Below are positions 19,162 through 28,104 of a stretch of 64,000 bases of DNA, piece by piece (within the stretch, counting starts at the first letter, position 1; each line of letters begins with the position of its first letter). Where the stretch lies: assembly GCF_030316885.1 (NCBI RefSeq), contig NZ_JASZYQ010000004.1:310001-374000 (forward strand), read 5' to 3'. The notes below the pieces were generated by a model, which saw nothing but the letters and a program-made list of their open reading frames with translations, was not told where the DNA came from and did not search any database. The stretch comes from Variovorax jilinensis (GTDB lineage: Bacteria; Pseudomonadota; Gammaproteobacteria; Burkholderiales; Burkholderiaceae_C). Made by a program: the position numbers and the translations under genes.

Positions 19162-20643
19162 TCACTTGTGGCCGCCGCCACTCGAATAGCCGCCATAGGA
19201 GCCGCCCGAGCTGCGCGAGCCGCCGGTGCCGCCCCGGCTGCTGCAGGTGCTCAGGATGATCAGCAGCACGACGATCACCACCACGATCAGCACGATGGTG
19301 CCGCAACCCAGGCTCGAGGCCGCGCTCACGGGCAGCACGTCGCTCCGCTTGAACATGTCCTTGCGCGCATCGAGCCTGAAGGCCGCCGCGACCGTGGCGC
19401 TGTCGATGCGGTTGCCCGACGACCAGCTCAGCTCGGTGGCCGTGCGCTCCATCGACAGCAGCGCCGCACCGTTGGCGAAGTCGCGGTTGAAGCTCTTCTG
19501 TCCCCGCTCGACCTGCCAGTAGAACTCGCCCGCCACGTAGTCGGTCTCGGCGTCGTAGGCGTACTGCTGCTGGTAGGTCTTGCCCAGGTAGCTCGCGCGC
19601 AGGCCGTTCTCGGCCATCGTGGGCGCGCCCGTGGTGGGCTTGACCAGGCTCCAGCCGTCCTCGGCATCGACCAGGAAGCTGAAGCCGCGCTTCTTGTTGA
19701 ACAGCAGGTATTCGCTCCAGCCGAAATGCTCGTCGTCGCCCGGCGCCACGCCCATGCGGTGCTGGAAGCCCACCACCTGCCACTCGGCGCCCTGCAGCTG
19801 GCCGATGCTGCCGAGCGCGATCAGCGGCCGCACCGGCTCGTGCTGCTCGGCATGGCGCAGTTCGCCACCGATGCCCTGCGTGAGATCGATGATGCTGTTG
19901 CACGCGGGGCAGGTGATGCTCCGGCTGTCGGCCAGGTTCACCGTCACCGGAGAGCCGCAGTTCGGGCAATTGAAGCTGCGGCCCTTTTCTTCCTTGGCCG
20001 ATTCGTCGCGCAGGCCCGTGAGCTGCAGGTCCTCGAGCCGTACCGAGCGCCCGAGCCAGGCGCCGGGCGGGCTGGTGTCGTAGTCGAGGCTCAGCACCTC
20101 GCCCTGGTCGTTGCGCAGTTCGACCACCGCGAAGGGCCGGCCCAGCTCGGGCAGCCGCGGCAGTTCGCCCTGCGCCGACACCAGCGCCACCTGCTCGCTC
20201 GACGCCACCGTATAGCCGATGCCGTTGAAGGCCGTGGTGGCGCCAACCCGCAGTTCACCGGCCGGCGGTGCCGGGCGTTGCGGCACGAACGGCAGCGCGA
20301 AGACGTAGGCGCCGTTGTCCTCGCTCAGGATGCCGCTGCGCTCGCCGTCGAGCGCGGCGATCCATTCGGTCCAGCGTCCGCCGGGATAGCTGTACTGCAG
20401 CCGGCCGACCAGGGTGAAGGGCTGGTCGTCGATCCGGCCCGATGCAAAAAGCTGCAGCGGGCTGAAGTCGTCGAACAGTTCGGCCATCTTGCCGATGCGC
20501 GCCAGCGTCTCGCCCTGGCGCGCCACCGTGCTCTGGCAATAGGGACAGACCGCGTAGGCCGACTGCGCCGAGCGGAATTCGACCGGCGCGCCGCAGCCCG
20601 GACAGGGCGCGCGGTAGCTGCGCTGGGCGCCGGCCTCAGCCAT
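19162..20643 (-). CDS. DUF4178 domain protein with two zinc ribbons and a C-terminal membrane helix
   Basis: In this 493-residue protein, residues 14-36 form a zinc ribbon (CPGCGAP and CPYC), and a second one occurs near residue 225 (CPNCGSP and CPAC). Each is followed by a DUF4178-like beta-rich region: FTLVGRLQYSYPGGRWTEW in the first half and WQVVGFQHRMGV with GWSEYLLFN in the second. A membrane helix (CGTIVLIVVVIVVLLIILSTC) lies near residue 450. The tail is rich in Gly and Ser (GGSYGGYSSGGG). DUF4178 has no settled biochemical role. The protein probably sits at the inner membrane facing the cytoplasm. It is the second gene of the operon, 36 bases after the SPFH gene. Confidence 0.82.
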   Translation of the reverse strand: MAEAGAQRSYRAPCPGCGAPVEFRSAQSAYAVCPYCQSTVARQGETLARIGKMAELFDDFSPLQLFASGRIDDQPFTLVGRLQYSYPGGRWTEWIAALDGERSGILSEDNGAYVFALPFVPQRPAPPAGELRVGATTAFNGIGYTVASSEQVALVSAQGELPRLPELGRPFAVVELRNDQGEVLSLDYDTSPPGAWLGRSVRLEDLQLTGLRDESAKEEKGRSFNCPNCGSPVTVNLADSRSITCPACNSIIDLTQGIGGELRHAEQHEPVRPLIALGSIGQLQGAEWQVVGFQHRMGVAPGDDEHFGWSEYLLFNKKRGFSFLVDAEDGWSLVKPTTGAPTMAENGLRASYLGKTYQQQYAYDAETDYVAGEFYWQVERGQKSFNRDFANGAALLSMERTATELSWSSGNRIDSATVAAAFRLDARKDMFKRSDVLPVSAASSLGCGTIVLIVVVIVVLLIILSTCSSRGGTGGSRSSGGSYGGYSSGGGHK

Positions 20644-20679
20644 GGCGTGCCGGTGCGCTGAATGGCACGGCCAGCGCCG

Positions 20680-21717
20680 TCACACGAGCTTTTTCAGCAA
20701 CTCCGCCTTCTTGGCGTCGAACTCTTCCTGCGTGAGGATGCCCTTGGACTTGAGCTCGCCGAGCTTCTCGAGCGTGGTCATGACGTCGGCCGGATTCACC
20801 ACCGCGACCGTCGGCTGCTGCTGCGCCGCGGCGGGCTGCGCCTGCAGGCCCTGCGACAGGTTCTGCGCCAGCACCTGGCCCAGCGCGACGCCGGCGCCGA
20901 GACCCATCGCATCGCCCGCGATGCCGCTGCCACCGCCTCCGCCCTCGGCGAACTTCGGAATCGCCTGCGCGGTCTGGTACTGCATGAACTTGCCCATGTC
21001 GTTGCCGACCATGCCCATGCCGATCTTCTGATCGAGGATCTTCTGCAGTTCCTCGGGCAGCGACACGTTCTGCACCGTGATGTTCTCGAGCTTGATCCCG
21101 ATCTTCGAGAACTCGGGCACCAGCTGCGTGGCCAGCGCCTCGGCAAACTGGATCTGGTTGGCCGCCAGGTCGAGGAATGGCACGCCGCTCGCGGCGATCG
21201 CATTGCTGATGTTCTGCAGCAGCAGGCCGCGCAGCTGCCCGTCGAGGTCGGCCACGGTATAGATCTCGCGCGTGCCCGATATCTCGGTCTGGAACAGCCT
21301 GGCGTCGGCGACGCGGTAGCTGTAGTTGCCGAACGCGCGCAGCCGCACGGCGCCGAAATCCTTGTCGCGCACCGTGATCGGCTGCGGCGTTCCCCATTTC
21401 TGGTCGATCTGCTGGCGCGTGCTGAAGAAATAGACATCGCTCTTGAAAGGCGACTCGAAGAGCTTGTCCCAGTTCCGCAGCGCGGTCAGCACCGGCAGCG
21501 TCTGGGTCGTCAGCTTGTACATGCCCGGGCCGAACACATCGGCGACCTGGCCTTCGTTGACGAACAGCGCAATCTGCGATTCGCGCACCGTGAGCGAACC
21601 ACCGTTCTGGATCTCCATGTCCGCCATCGGAAAGCGCCAGGCCAACGTGCCGTCATCGGTCTCGGTCCACTGGATGATGTCGATGAACTGCTTCTTGATG
21701 AAATCCATCAGCGCCAT
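20680..21717 (-). CDS. SPFH/Band 7 domain protein with C-terminal SHOCT motif
   Basis: This 345-residue protein is of the SPFH type once labelled virion core protein-like. It opens with DFIKKQFIDIIQWTE. A stomatin-like core (VRESQIALFVNEGQVADVFGPG through PEFSKIGIKLENITVQNVSLPEELQ) is followed by a Gly-rich linker and a Gln/Ala-rich segment. The last 40 residues (LEKLGELKSKGILTQEEF) form a SHOCT motif, a short oligomerising C-terminal helix pair. SPFH proteins build scaffolds on membranes. There is no transmembrane segment, so association may come from the N-terminal amphipathic stretch. The start ATG has GAGGAG just upstream. It is the first gene of the polyamine/membrane operon and is divergent from maeB across 439 bases. 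Confidence 0.85.
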   Translation of the reverse strand: MALMDFIKKQFIDIIQWTETDDGTLAWRFPMADMEIQNGGSLTVRESQIALFVNEGQVADVFGPGMYKLTTQTLPVLTALRNWDKLFESPFKSDVYFFSTRQQIDQKWGTPQPITVRDKDFGAVRLRAFGNYSYRVADARLFQTEISGTREIYTVADLDGQLRGLLLQNISNAIAASGVPFLDLAANQIQFAEALATQLVPEFSKIGIKLENITVQNVSLPEELQKILDQKIGMGMVGNDMGKFMQYQTAQAIPKFAEGGGGGSGIAGDAMGLGAGVALGQVLAQNLSQGLQAQPAAAQQQPTVAVVNPADVMTTLEKLGELKSKGILTQEEFDAKKAELLKKLV

Positions 21718-22156
21718 GGTCGCTCCTCGCCGGGTGTTGGTGTGGCCGGGATATTGCCACAGGGTCCGCGACGCAATGACCGGTTTTTTCGTCCCTGTCA
21801 AAGCACAACCCTGGGGACAGTTCCGGCACAAGAGTGCAGTTATCCACAGCTCGTGCGACGTCTCGGAAGTTGTTCGCCTGCGCGCGACAGCACCGAAGCA
21901 GGACTGCGCACAGCCATCGGGATGACGCAAGTCCTTGTCACACAAGCGCTTAAGGCCACAGTCCACAGAAACGGCCGATGCCTACTACTACTACTAATTT
22001 GAATAGGAGAAAGAAGAGATAGGAACAGCCGTCGGCAACTCGACGCAAAAAGAGATCCGTACCGCCCGACGGGCCCCGGCCGCGTGCACGGGCACTGTGC
22101 GACCGGGGTCTACAATCGGCGCCCTTTACAAGAAGCGTTACAGGAGGCCTGGCCCA
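21718..22156. other. Intergenic region between the SPFH operon and maeB
   Basis: This 439-base gap holds divergent promoters and no convincing gene. It includes a perfect DnaA-box sequence TTATCCACA at 21840-21848, two weaker CCACAG-containing sites around 21840-21970, and a run of five CTA triplets at 21982-21996 within an AT-richer stretch. A possible -10 element TACAAT for maeB lies at 22111-22116. A single DnaA box could arise by chance or mark DnaA-linked control. Confidence 0.5.
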
Positions 22157-24496
22157 ATGTCCGATTCGACTTCGCAGATCCCCACGCCCGAAGACAAGCG
22201 CGCCGAACTCCGCCGCGCGGCGCTCGAGTACCACGAGCATCCGGTGCCGGGCAAGATCTCGATCGCCGCCACCAAGCAGATGGTCAACCAGCGCGATCTC
22301 GCCCTGGCCTATTCGCCCGGCGTCGCCGCACCCTGCGAGGAGATCGTCAAGGACCCGGTCAACGCCTTCAAGTACACCGCGCGCGGCAACCTGGTCGGCG
22401 TCATCACCAACGGCACCGCGGTGCTCGGCCTCGGCGACATCGGGCCGCTGGCCTCCAAGCCGGTGATGGAAGGCAAGGGCGTGCTGTTCAAGAAGTTCGC
22501 GGGCGTCGACGTCTTCGACATCGAGATCGACGAGAAGGATCCGGTCAAGCTGGTCGAGGTGATCGCCGCGCTCGAACCCACCTTCGGTGCCATCAACCTC
22601 GAGGACATCAAGGCCCCCGATTGCTTCTACGTCGAGCGCGAACTGCGCAAGCGCATGAAGATCCCCGTCTTCCACGACGATCAGCACGGCACCGCCATCA
22701 CGGTGGCCGCGGCCATGCTCAACGGCCTCAAGGTGGTCGGCAAGGACATCGGGGCGGTCAAGCTCGTCACTTCGGGTGCCGGCGCTGCGGCGCTGGCCTG
22801 CCTGAACCTGCTGCTCAAGGTCGGCCTGAAGCGCGAGAACGTCTATGTGACCGACCTTGCCGGCGTGGTCTACGAAGGCCGCACCGAGCTGATGGACGAC
22901 GACAAGCGCCAGTACATGCAGCCGACCGAGGCGCGCACGCTGAACGACATCATCGAAGGCGCCGACGTGTTCCTGGGCCTGTCGGCCGGCGGCGTGCTGA
23001 AGCCGGCGATGGTCGCCAAGATGGCGGCCAGGCCCGTGATCTTCGCGCTCGCCAATCCGAGCCCCGAGATCGCGCCCGAGGATGCGCATGCAGTGCGCGA
23101 CGACGTCGTCATGGCCACCGGCCGCACCGACTATCCGAACCAGGTCAACAACGTCCTGTGCTTCCCCTACATCTTCCGCGGCGCGCTCGACTGCGGTGCC
23201 ACCACCATCACCGACGAGATGGAAGTGGCGGCGGTGCATGCCATCGCCGAACTCGCGCAGGCCGAGCAGAGCGAGCGCGTGGCCGCGGCCTATGCGGGCG
23301 AGAAGCTCAGCTTCGGGCCCGAATACCTGATCCCGAAGCCCTTCGATCCGCGGCTCATGATGAAGATCGCGCCCGCGGTCGCCAAGGCGGCGGCCGAGAG
23401 CGGCGTCGCGCTGCGTCCGATCACCGATCTCGACGCCTACCGCGACAAGCTGCAGACCTTCGTCTACACCTCGGGCACGATGATGAAGCCCATCTTCGAT
23501 GCCGCGAAACGGGCACCGAAGAAGCGCGTCGCCTACAGCGAAGGCGAAGAGGAGCGCGTGCTGCGCGCGGCCCAGATCGTGGTCGACGAAGGCATCGCCC
23601 GGCCGACCCTGATCGGGCGCCCGTCGGTCATCGCGCAGCGCATCGAGAAATTCGGCCTGCGGCTCAAGGAGGAACTCGACTACGACATCGTCAACGTCGA
23701 GCAGGACCATCGCTACCGCGACTTCTGGCAGACCTATCACCGCATGACCGAGCGCAAGGGCACCACGGTCCAGACGGCCAAGATCGAGATGCGCCGGCGG
23801 CTCACGCTGATCGGCGCGATGCTGCTGCACAAGGGCGACGTCGACGGCCTGATCTGCGGCACCTGGGGCACGACCGCAATCCACCTGCACTACATCGACC
23901 AGGTCATCGGCCGACGCCCCGGTGGCTGCCCGAGCACGCCGCAGGACGTGCCGATCTACGCCTGCATGAACGGCCTGTTGCTGCCGGATCGCCAGGTGTT
24001 CCTGGTCGACACGCACGTCAACTACGACCCGACGCCCGAGGAACTGACCGAGATCACGACCATGGCGGCCGAGGAAATGATGCGTTTCGGCCTCAAGCCC
24101 AAGGCGGCCCTGCTGTCGCATTCGAACTTTGGCAGCAGCAACGAGCCCAGCGCGATCAAGATGCGACGCACCCTCGATCTGCTGCGCGAACAGGCACCCT
24201 GGCTGGAGGTCGATGGCGAGATGCACGGCGACGTGGCGCTCGACGGCAAGCAGCGGGCTCAGGTGATGCCGCACAGCGCGCTGGCGGGCAATGCCAACCT
24301 GCTGGTGTTCCCGAACATCGACGCTGCCAATATCTCCTACAACCTGCTCAAGACGGCTGCGGGCGGCAACATCGCGATCGGCCCCGTGCTGCTCGGAGCG
24401 GCCAAACCGGTGCACATCCTTACGCCGAGCGCCACGGTGCGCCGGATCGTGAATATGACGGCTCTCACAGTCGCAGACGCAAACGCCGAAAGATAA
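22157..24496 (+). CDS. maeB: NADP-dependent malic enzyme with phosphotransacetylase-like domain
   Basis: This 779-residue protein combines two parts. The N-terminal part (about 1-430) is a malic enzyme: [32 protein letters not shown], the nucleotide fold with [13 protein letters not shown], and [15 protein letters not shown]. The C-terminal part (about 430-779) is a phosphotransacetylase-like regulatory domain. Malic enzyme decarboxylates malate to pyruvate, making NADPH; in E. coli MaeB the PTA domain senses acetyl-CoA but does not catalyse. CAGGAGG lies a few bases before the ATG at 22157. The longer open frame beginning at 22097 is not used because it would run through the promoter element. 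It ends before a perfect hairpin terminator. Confidence 0.96.
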   Translation: MSDSTSQIPTPEDKRAELRRAALEYHEHPVPGKISIAATKQMVNQRDLALAYSPGVAAPCEEIVKDPVNAFKYTARGNLVGVITNGTAVLGLGDIGPLASKPVMEGKGVLFKKFAGVDVFDIEIDEKDPVKLVEVIAALEPTFGAINLEDIKAPDCFYVERELRKRMKIPVFHDDQHGTAITVAAAMLNGLKVVGKDIGAVKLVTSGAGAAALACLNLLLKVGLKRENVYVTDLAGVVYEGRTELMDDDKRQYMQPTEARTLNDIIEGADVFLGLSAGGVLKPAMVAKMAARPVIFALANPSPEIAPEDAHAVRDDVVMATGRTDYPNQVNNVLCFPYIFRGALDCGATTITDEMEVAAVHAIAELAQAEQSERVAAAYAGEKLSFGPEYLIPKPFDPRLMMKIAPAVAKAAAESGVALRPITDLDAYRDKLQTFVYTSGTMMKPIFDAAKRAPKKRVAYSEGEEERVLRAAQIVVDEGIARPTLIGRPSVIAQRIEKFGLRLKEELDYDIVNVEQDHRYRDFWQTYHRMTERKGTTVQTAKIEMRRRLTLIGAMLLHKGDVDGLICGTWGTTAIHLHYIDQVIGRRPGGCPSTPQDVPIYACMNGLLLPDRQVFLVDTHVNYDPTPEELTEITTMAAEEMMRFGLKPKAALLSHSNFGSSNEPSAIKMRRTLDLLREQAPWLEVDGEMHGDVALDGKQRAQVMPHSALAGNANLLVFPNIDAANISYNLLKTAAGGNIAIGPVLLGAAKPVHILTPSATVRRIVNMTALTVADANAER

Positions 24497-24546
24497 GCAA
24501 GGCAAGGAAAGCAATCGCTAACTTCTTTGGCGATGCTTGACCCTCT

Positions 24547-24571
24547 CACCTGCTCAAAGATTGAGCAGGTG
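24547..24571 (+). terminator. Hairpin after maeB
   Basis: A perfect 11-base stem, CACCTGCTCAA with TTGAGCAGGTG, and a 3-base loop lie 50 bases beyond the maeB stop. The following CTTGCTATTT is only moderately T-rich, so termination may be partial or the hairpin may protect the 3' end. Confidence 0.65.
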
Positions 24572-24696
24572 CTTGCTATTTGCGCGCCCCTGGTGCACAC
24601 TTGCGGGCTTGAATTTGCGGGTTAACCCCAGGAATTTCGAAAGAAAACCTCGGGAGGCACGCAGTTCGGTCCCCCGCTTTTTCCTTCTGGTGCCCC

Positions 24697-25110
24697 ATGG
24701 CGGCTTACGCCTCGATCTCGTCCCATGCTTCCAAGTTAGCGCTGACCGGCGCCCTGCTTGCGGCTCTGGCGACTGGAGTCCAGGCTCGCGAATGGTTCGG
24801 TGCACGTGCCGGCAAACCGGCGCAGGAAACGGTCGCGTTGGCCGAACTTCCAATTCAGGGCCAGCGAACCTACGGGGCCATTTTGAACGGTGGTCCATTC
24901 CGGCATGGAAAAGACGGCTCGGTGTTCGGCAACCGCGAACGCCTGCTGCCTCCGGAACGGCGAGGCCACTATCGAGAGTACACGGTCGATACGCCCGGTT
25001 CGCGCGACCGGGGCGCGAAGCGCATCGTCTGCGGAGGCGAAGCAAGCACCCCGTCCGCGTGCTGGTATACGGCGGATCACTACGCGAGTTTCAGGCGCAT
25101 CGTGCCATGA
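24697..25110 (+). CDS. Secreted guanyl-specific ribonuclease (RNase Sa/barnase family)
   Basis: This 137-residue protein has an N-terminal signal peptide ending near residue 30 (LLAALATGVQA), followed by a microbial ribonuclease domain. The catalytic set is visible by comparison with RNase Sa: Glu94 in YREYTVDTPG, Arg109 in RGAKRIV and His128 in TADHYASF. Cys112 and Cys122 could form a disulfide. Such enzymes cleave RNA after guanosine outside the cell or in competitors. The barstar gene starts inside its stop codon (ATGA), giving a toxin-inhibitor pair. No specialised secretion domain is seen, so general secretion is likely. Confidence 0.88.
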   Translation: MAAYASISSHASKLALTGALLAALATGVQAREWFGARAGKPAQETVALAELPIQGQRTYGAILNGGPFRHGKDGSVFGNRERLLPPERRGHYREYTVDTPGSRDRGAKRIVCGGEASTPSACWYTADHYASFRRIVP

Positions 25111-25595
25111 GCCGCAGCGAGCAGACGGATTGGAGCAGCGCCCCCCGGCGCACCGAAGAAATGATGACGACAACCATGGAAAGACCAGCGGAGATGACCT
25201 TATCCCTTCGTGCCGTACGACCCAACATCGTGCAGTCGATTCGCGCCTTCCGCGTGAATGACCTGCAGGAGGCGGCGCACGCAGCCGGTCAGCACTTCCT
25301 CTACGCGAACCTGGGCAACGCCCAGAGCAAGCAGGACGTGCTCGACCTGATCGCCCAGCAGTTCACCTTTCCGCAGCACTTCGGCAAGAACTTCGATGCG
25401 CTGTACGACTGCATGACCGACCCGCTGCACAAGTCGGGTCCGCAACCCGGTTTCGTCATCGTGCTCGAACAGATCCCGGCGAATGCGAAGTTCGACAAGG
25501 AAGCCCGCGAGCAACTGCTCGACATCTTCCGCGACGCTTCCGACTACTGGGGAGACAGGAAGATACCGTTCCGGTGCTTCTATTCTTTTCTGTAG
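25107..25595 (+). CDS. Barstar family ribonuclease inhibitor
   Basis: This 162-residue protein is mostly a barstar domain from about residue 45. FGKNFDALYDCMTD carries the two acidic residues (Asp97 and Asp101) equivalent to barstar Asp35 and Asp39, which plug the barnase active site. It would protect the cytoplasm from the ribonuclease encoded immediately upstream. The ATG at 25107 overlaps the ribonuclease stop by four bases. This adds about 30-45 residues before the domain, and ATGs at 25164 and later are alternatives. The same open frame runs far upstream to 24537 but is not coding there. A small ORF overlaps the 3' end in another frame. Confidence 0.88.
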   Translation: MSRSEQTDWSSAPRRTEEMMTTTMERPAEMTLSLRAVRPNIVQSIRAFRVNDLQEAAHAAGQHFLYANLGNAQSKQDVLDLIAQQFTFPQHFGKNFDALYDCMTDPLHKSGPQPGFVIVLEQIPANAKFDKEAREQLLDIFRDASDYWGDRKIPFRCFYSFL

Positions 25596-25795
25596 CCCGT
25601 TCTGCACACACCAGCCAAGCAGAACGGGCGAACGAGGCTCAGCAGGACATCGCCACGCCGGCCGCCGGCATCGAAGTCCCGAACGCCGATCCGGCAGCCG
25701 AAAAGATGCCGACCGACAAACTGGTCGATGTGTCGCCGCTGGCGCTGCGCATGAGCAGCCCCTTCAACGCCGGCTACTGGCTCGCGGCGGCATAG
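25574..25795 (+). CDS. Small hypothetical protein overlapping the barstar gene end
   Basis: This 73-residue ORF starts at a GTG 20 bases inside the barstar 3' end. From about codon 20 onward it uses codons with strongly GC-rich third positions, as real genes here do. The start (LLFFSVARSAHTSQA) could pass as a weak signal peptide. The rest, including PLALRMSSPFNAGYW, matches nothing I recognise. It stops six bases before the dispersed repeat at 25801. It may be a third gene of the ribonuclease-barstar transcript or the remnant of a longer gene. Confidence 0.4.
   Translation: MLLFFSVARSAHTSQAERANEAQQDIATPAAGIEVPNADPAAEKMPTDKLVDVSPLALRMSSPFNAGYWLAAA
25596..25628. repeat. Inverted repeat after the barstar stop codon
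   Basis: A perfect 10-base inverted repeat, CCCGTTCTGC with GCAGAACGGG, and a 13-base loop begin directly after the barstar stop codon, inside the small overlapping ORF. There is no T run, so it is not a standard terminator. It could modulate translation or 3' processing. Confidence 0.4.
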
Positions 25796-25800
25796 GCTCG

Positions 25801-25893
25801 CCCCCAGGTTGGCTCACTTCGCGTAGCCGCCCACCCCCTGCCGGGGGCAACACCTGAGGCCCGGCGAAGCCGGTTCCTCGGTGTTTCACGAAC
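25801..25893. repeat. Dispersed structured repeat, copy 1
   Basis: This 93-base element recurs at 57522-57615 with about 85 percent identity by eye. It contains a C5/G5 hairpin at about 25834-25847 and then a long nested hairpin from about 25849 to 25885, with outer arms AACACC and GGTGTT, middle GAGG and CCTC, and inner CCGGC and GCCGG. Both copies lie directly after a coding region on the plus strand. It carries no gene. Type is unknown: REP-like or a small non-autonomous mobile element. Confidence 0.85.
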
Positions 25894-25894
25894 G

Positions 25895-25922
25895 AAGCCC
25901 TGCCTTTGGCGGGCTTTTTTTT
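25895..25922 (+). terminator. Intrinsic terminator after the repeat
   Basis: The stem AAGCCC-GCC with GGC-GGGCTT (one bulged T, TTT loop) is followed by an uninterrupted run of eight T. It closes rightward transcription from the ribonuclease-barstar genes, just before the convergent ksgA stop codon. Confidence 0.85.
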
Positions 25923-26682
25923 ATTGCGGGACGGATTGGGCGAGGGCTACGTATTCGGCCACCGGCACCTCCTCGGCGCGGCGCTGCGTGTCGAAGCTGC
26001 CTGCGAATGCGTGCTCGTCGAGCCATTTGCCGAGCGTGTGGCGCAGCAGCTTGCGGCGCTGGCTGAAGGCCACCTGCACGATCTCGCCGAGGCGCGCGGC
26101 ATCGACCACCGGCGGCTCGGCCAACGGCACCATGCGCACGACGGCGCTGTCGACCCGCGGCGGCGGATCGAAGCTCTCGGGCGGCACGAACAGCACGTTG
26201 TCCATGGCATAGCGCCACTGCAGCATGACGCTGAGCCGGCTGTAGTCGGAGGTCGCCGGCCTGGCGACCATGCGGTCGATCACTTCCTTCTGCAGCATGA
26301 AGTGCTGGTCGGCCACGAGGTGCGCAAAGCCCAGCAGATGGAACAGGATCGGGGTCGAGATGTTGTAGGGCAGGTTGCCGACGATGCGCAGCGGGCCGGT
26401 GGCCTGGGTTGCCAGGGCGGCGAAATCGACCTTGAGCACGTCGGATTCGATCACGTCGAGCTGACCGTGGCCGCGCAGGCGCTGGGCCAGGTCGCGGTCG
26501 AGCTCGATCACGGTCAGCCGGCCGAGTCGCTCGACCAGCGGCTGCGTGAGCGCCGCGAGGCCAGGACCGATCTCGACCATCGCATCGCCGGGCTTGGGCG
26601 CGATCTCGCGCACGATGGCGTCGATGATGCCGCCGTCGGTCAGGAAGTGCTGGCCGAAACGCTTGCGCGCGATGTGCTTCAA
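25921..26682 (-). CDS. ksgA: 16S rRNA adenine(1518/1519)-N6 dimethyltransferase
   Basis: This 253-residue protein (RsmA) dimethylates two adjacent adenines in helix 45 of 16S rRNA during late 30S assembly. The motif [10 protein letters not shown] is at the N-terminus. The SAM-binding motif [11 protein letters not shown] follows. NLPYNIST is the adenine-methyltransferase catalytic motif (NLPY). It is the last gene of lptD-surA-ksgA, a common proteobacterial order, with 19 bases to surA. A slightly short C-terminal domain is within the family range. Confidence 0.96.
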   Translation of the reverse strand: MKHIARKRFGQHFLTDGGIIDAIVREIAPKPGDAMVEIGPGLAALTQPLVERLGRLTVIELDRDLAQRLRGHGQLDVIESDVLKVDFAALATQATGPLRIVGNLPYNISTPILFHLLGFAHLVADQHFMLQKEVIDRMVARPATSDYSRLSVMLQWRYAMDNVLFVPPESFDPPPRVDSAVVRMVPLAEPPVVDAARLGEIVQVAFSQRRKLLRHTLGKWLDEHAFAGSFDTQRRAEEVPVAEYVALAQSVPQ

Positions 26683-26701
26683 GGCGTCTCGCCCGTCATG
26701 C

Positions 26702-28090
26702 TCAGAACTGCGGCGCCTCGCGGTATTCGACGTAGGCGCGGGTGCGCACTTCCTGGGACCAGGTATCGGTGGCTTGTTCGACCCGTTTCTCGCGCAGCAC
26801 GGCGCGCGCGGCTTCGCGCTGTTCGGCCTGGCTCAGCGGGGCCTCGCGCCGGCCCGTGACCTGGATCAGGTGGACGCCGAAGCGTGACACCACCGGGTCG
26901 CTGATCTCGCCGGGCCCGAGCCGCTCCACGGCTTCCTCGAACTCAGGCACGAACATGCCGGGACGCGACCAGCCGAGGTCGCCGCCCTGCTTGGCGCTGC
27001 CGTCCTGGGAGTTGTCGCGCGCCAGCCCCGCGAAGTCGGCGTTGCCGGCCTGGATGCGCTTCTTGTATTCGGTCAGCTGGGCGACGGCCTCGGCAGTGGT
27101 GCGCTTGGGATCGTTGCGCAGCAGGATGTGGCGCACCTGGAACTGCTGCACCACCGCGTCGGTTGTGCCAGGCTGCGACTTGGCGAGCAGCTTGAGGATG
27201 TGGAAGCCGGCGCTCGAGCGCACCGGACCGACGATGCCGCCGACCGGCGTCGACTGCGTGGCTTCGACGAACAGGCCCGGATAGCGCTCGGCGCTGCGCA
27301 TGCCCATGGCCCCGCCCGCGCCGCGGTCCGGGTAGTCCGAGTTCTCGCGCACCAGCTTGGCGAAGTCCTCGCCCGCGCGGGCCCGCTGCGCCAGGGCTTG
27401 CGCCCGCTGCGCGAGCTTGGCGATGTCGGCGTCGCTGGCGCCCTCGGGCACCAGCACGGCGAGCTGGGCGATGTTGATGTTGGGCGCGAAGGCGGCGTTG
27501 GCGCCGGCGCGCTGCTCCCTGATGAACTGGTCGACCTCGGTGTCGCTGATCTTGACCTTGGCCTCGATCTCGCGATCGCGCACGCGCGTCAGGATCAGCT
27601 GATCGCGCAGGTCGCGCCTGAACTGCTCCAGCGAGAGGCCTTCCGCGGCCACGCGGCGGCGCAGTTCGACCAGGCTGATCTGGTTCTGGCGGGCGACGGT
27701 CTGCTCGGCCTGGTCGACGGCGAGATCGTCGACCTTGATGCCCAGTTCCTTGGCAGCCTGCAACTGCGCACGTTCGTTGATGACGCGTTCGAGCACCAGC
27801 CGCGTGAGATCGGCGCGCGGCATGCGCTCCGTGTCCGGGTTCTCGCGCAGTACGCGCAGCACCCGGGCCTGCACCTCGTTGTTGGTGACCGGGTCGGAGT
27901 TGACCAGCGCGACGATGTATTCGGCCGAGCGGCGCGGTGCCGGCGCGCTGGAGGAAGGCGCGCGCGGTTCCGCGGCGGGTGCCGAGATGCGCGGACCGGC
28001 ACGCATGATGTCGGTGATGCCCTGCGCGCCGGAAGCCGTGGCGAGGGCCGCCAGGCAGGCCAGGGTGAGTAGGGATCGGATGTGATTCAT
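26702..28090 (-). CDS. surA: Periplasmic chaperone and peptidyl-prolyl isomerase SurA
   Basis: The 462-residue protein has a signal peptide ([18 protein letters not shown]) followed by the SurA N-terminal chaperone region and two parvulin domains. The first is around residues 210-310 ([16 protein letters not shown]); the second is around 325-430 ([29 protein letters not shown]). SurA escorts unfolded outer-membrane proteins, including LptD, across the periplasm. It is encoded 14 bases after lptD, so chaperone and client are in the same transcript. Confidence 0.95.
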   Translation of the reverse strand: MNHIRSLLTLACLAALATASGAQGITDIMRAGPRISAPAAEPRAPSSSAPAPRRSAEYIVALVNSDPVTNNEVQARVLRVLRENPDTERMPRADLTRLVLERVINERAQLQAAKELGIKVDDLAVDQAEQTVARQNQISLVELRRRVAAEGLSLEQFRRDLRDQLILTRVRDREIEAKVKISDTEVDQFIREQRAGANAAFAPNINIAQLAVLVPEGASDADIAKLAQRAQALAQRARAGEDFAKLVRENSDYPDRGAGGAMGMRSAERYPGLFVEATQSTPVGGIVGPVRSSAGFHILKLLAKSQPGTTDAVVQQFQVRHILLRNDPKRTTAEAVAQLTEYKKRIQAGNADFAGLARDNSQDGSAKQGGDLGWSRPGMFVPEFEEAVERLGPGEISDPVVSRFGVHLIQVTGRREAPLSQAEQREAARAVLREKRVEQATDTWSQEVRTRAYVEYREAPQF

Positions 28091-28104
28091 GGCGAAACGA
28101 GGTC

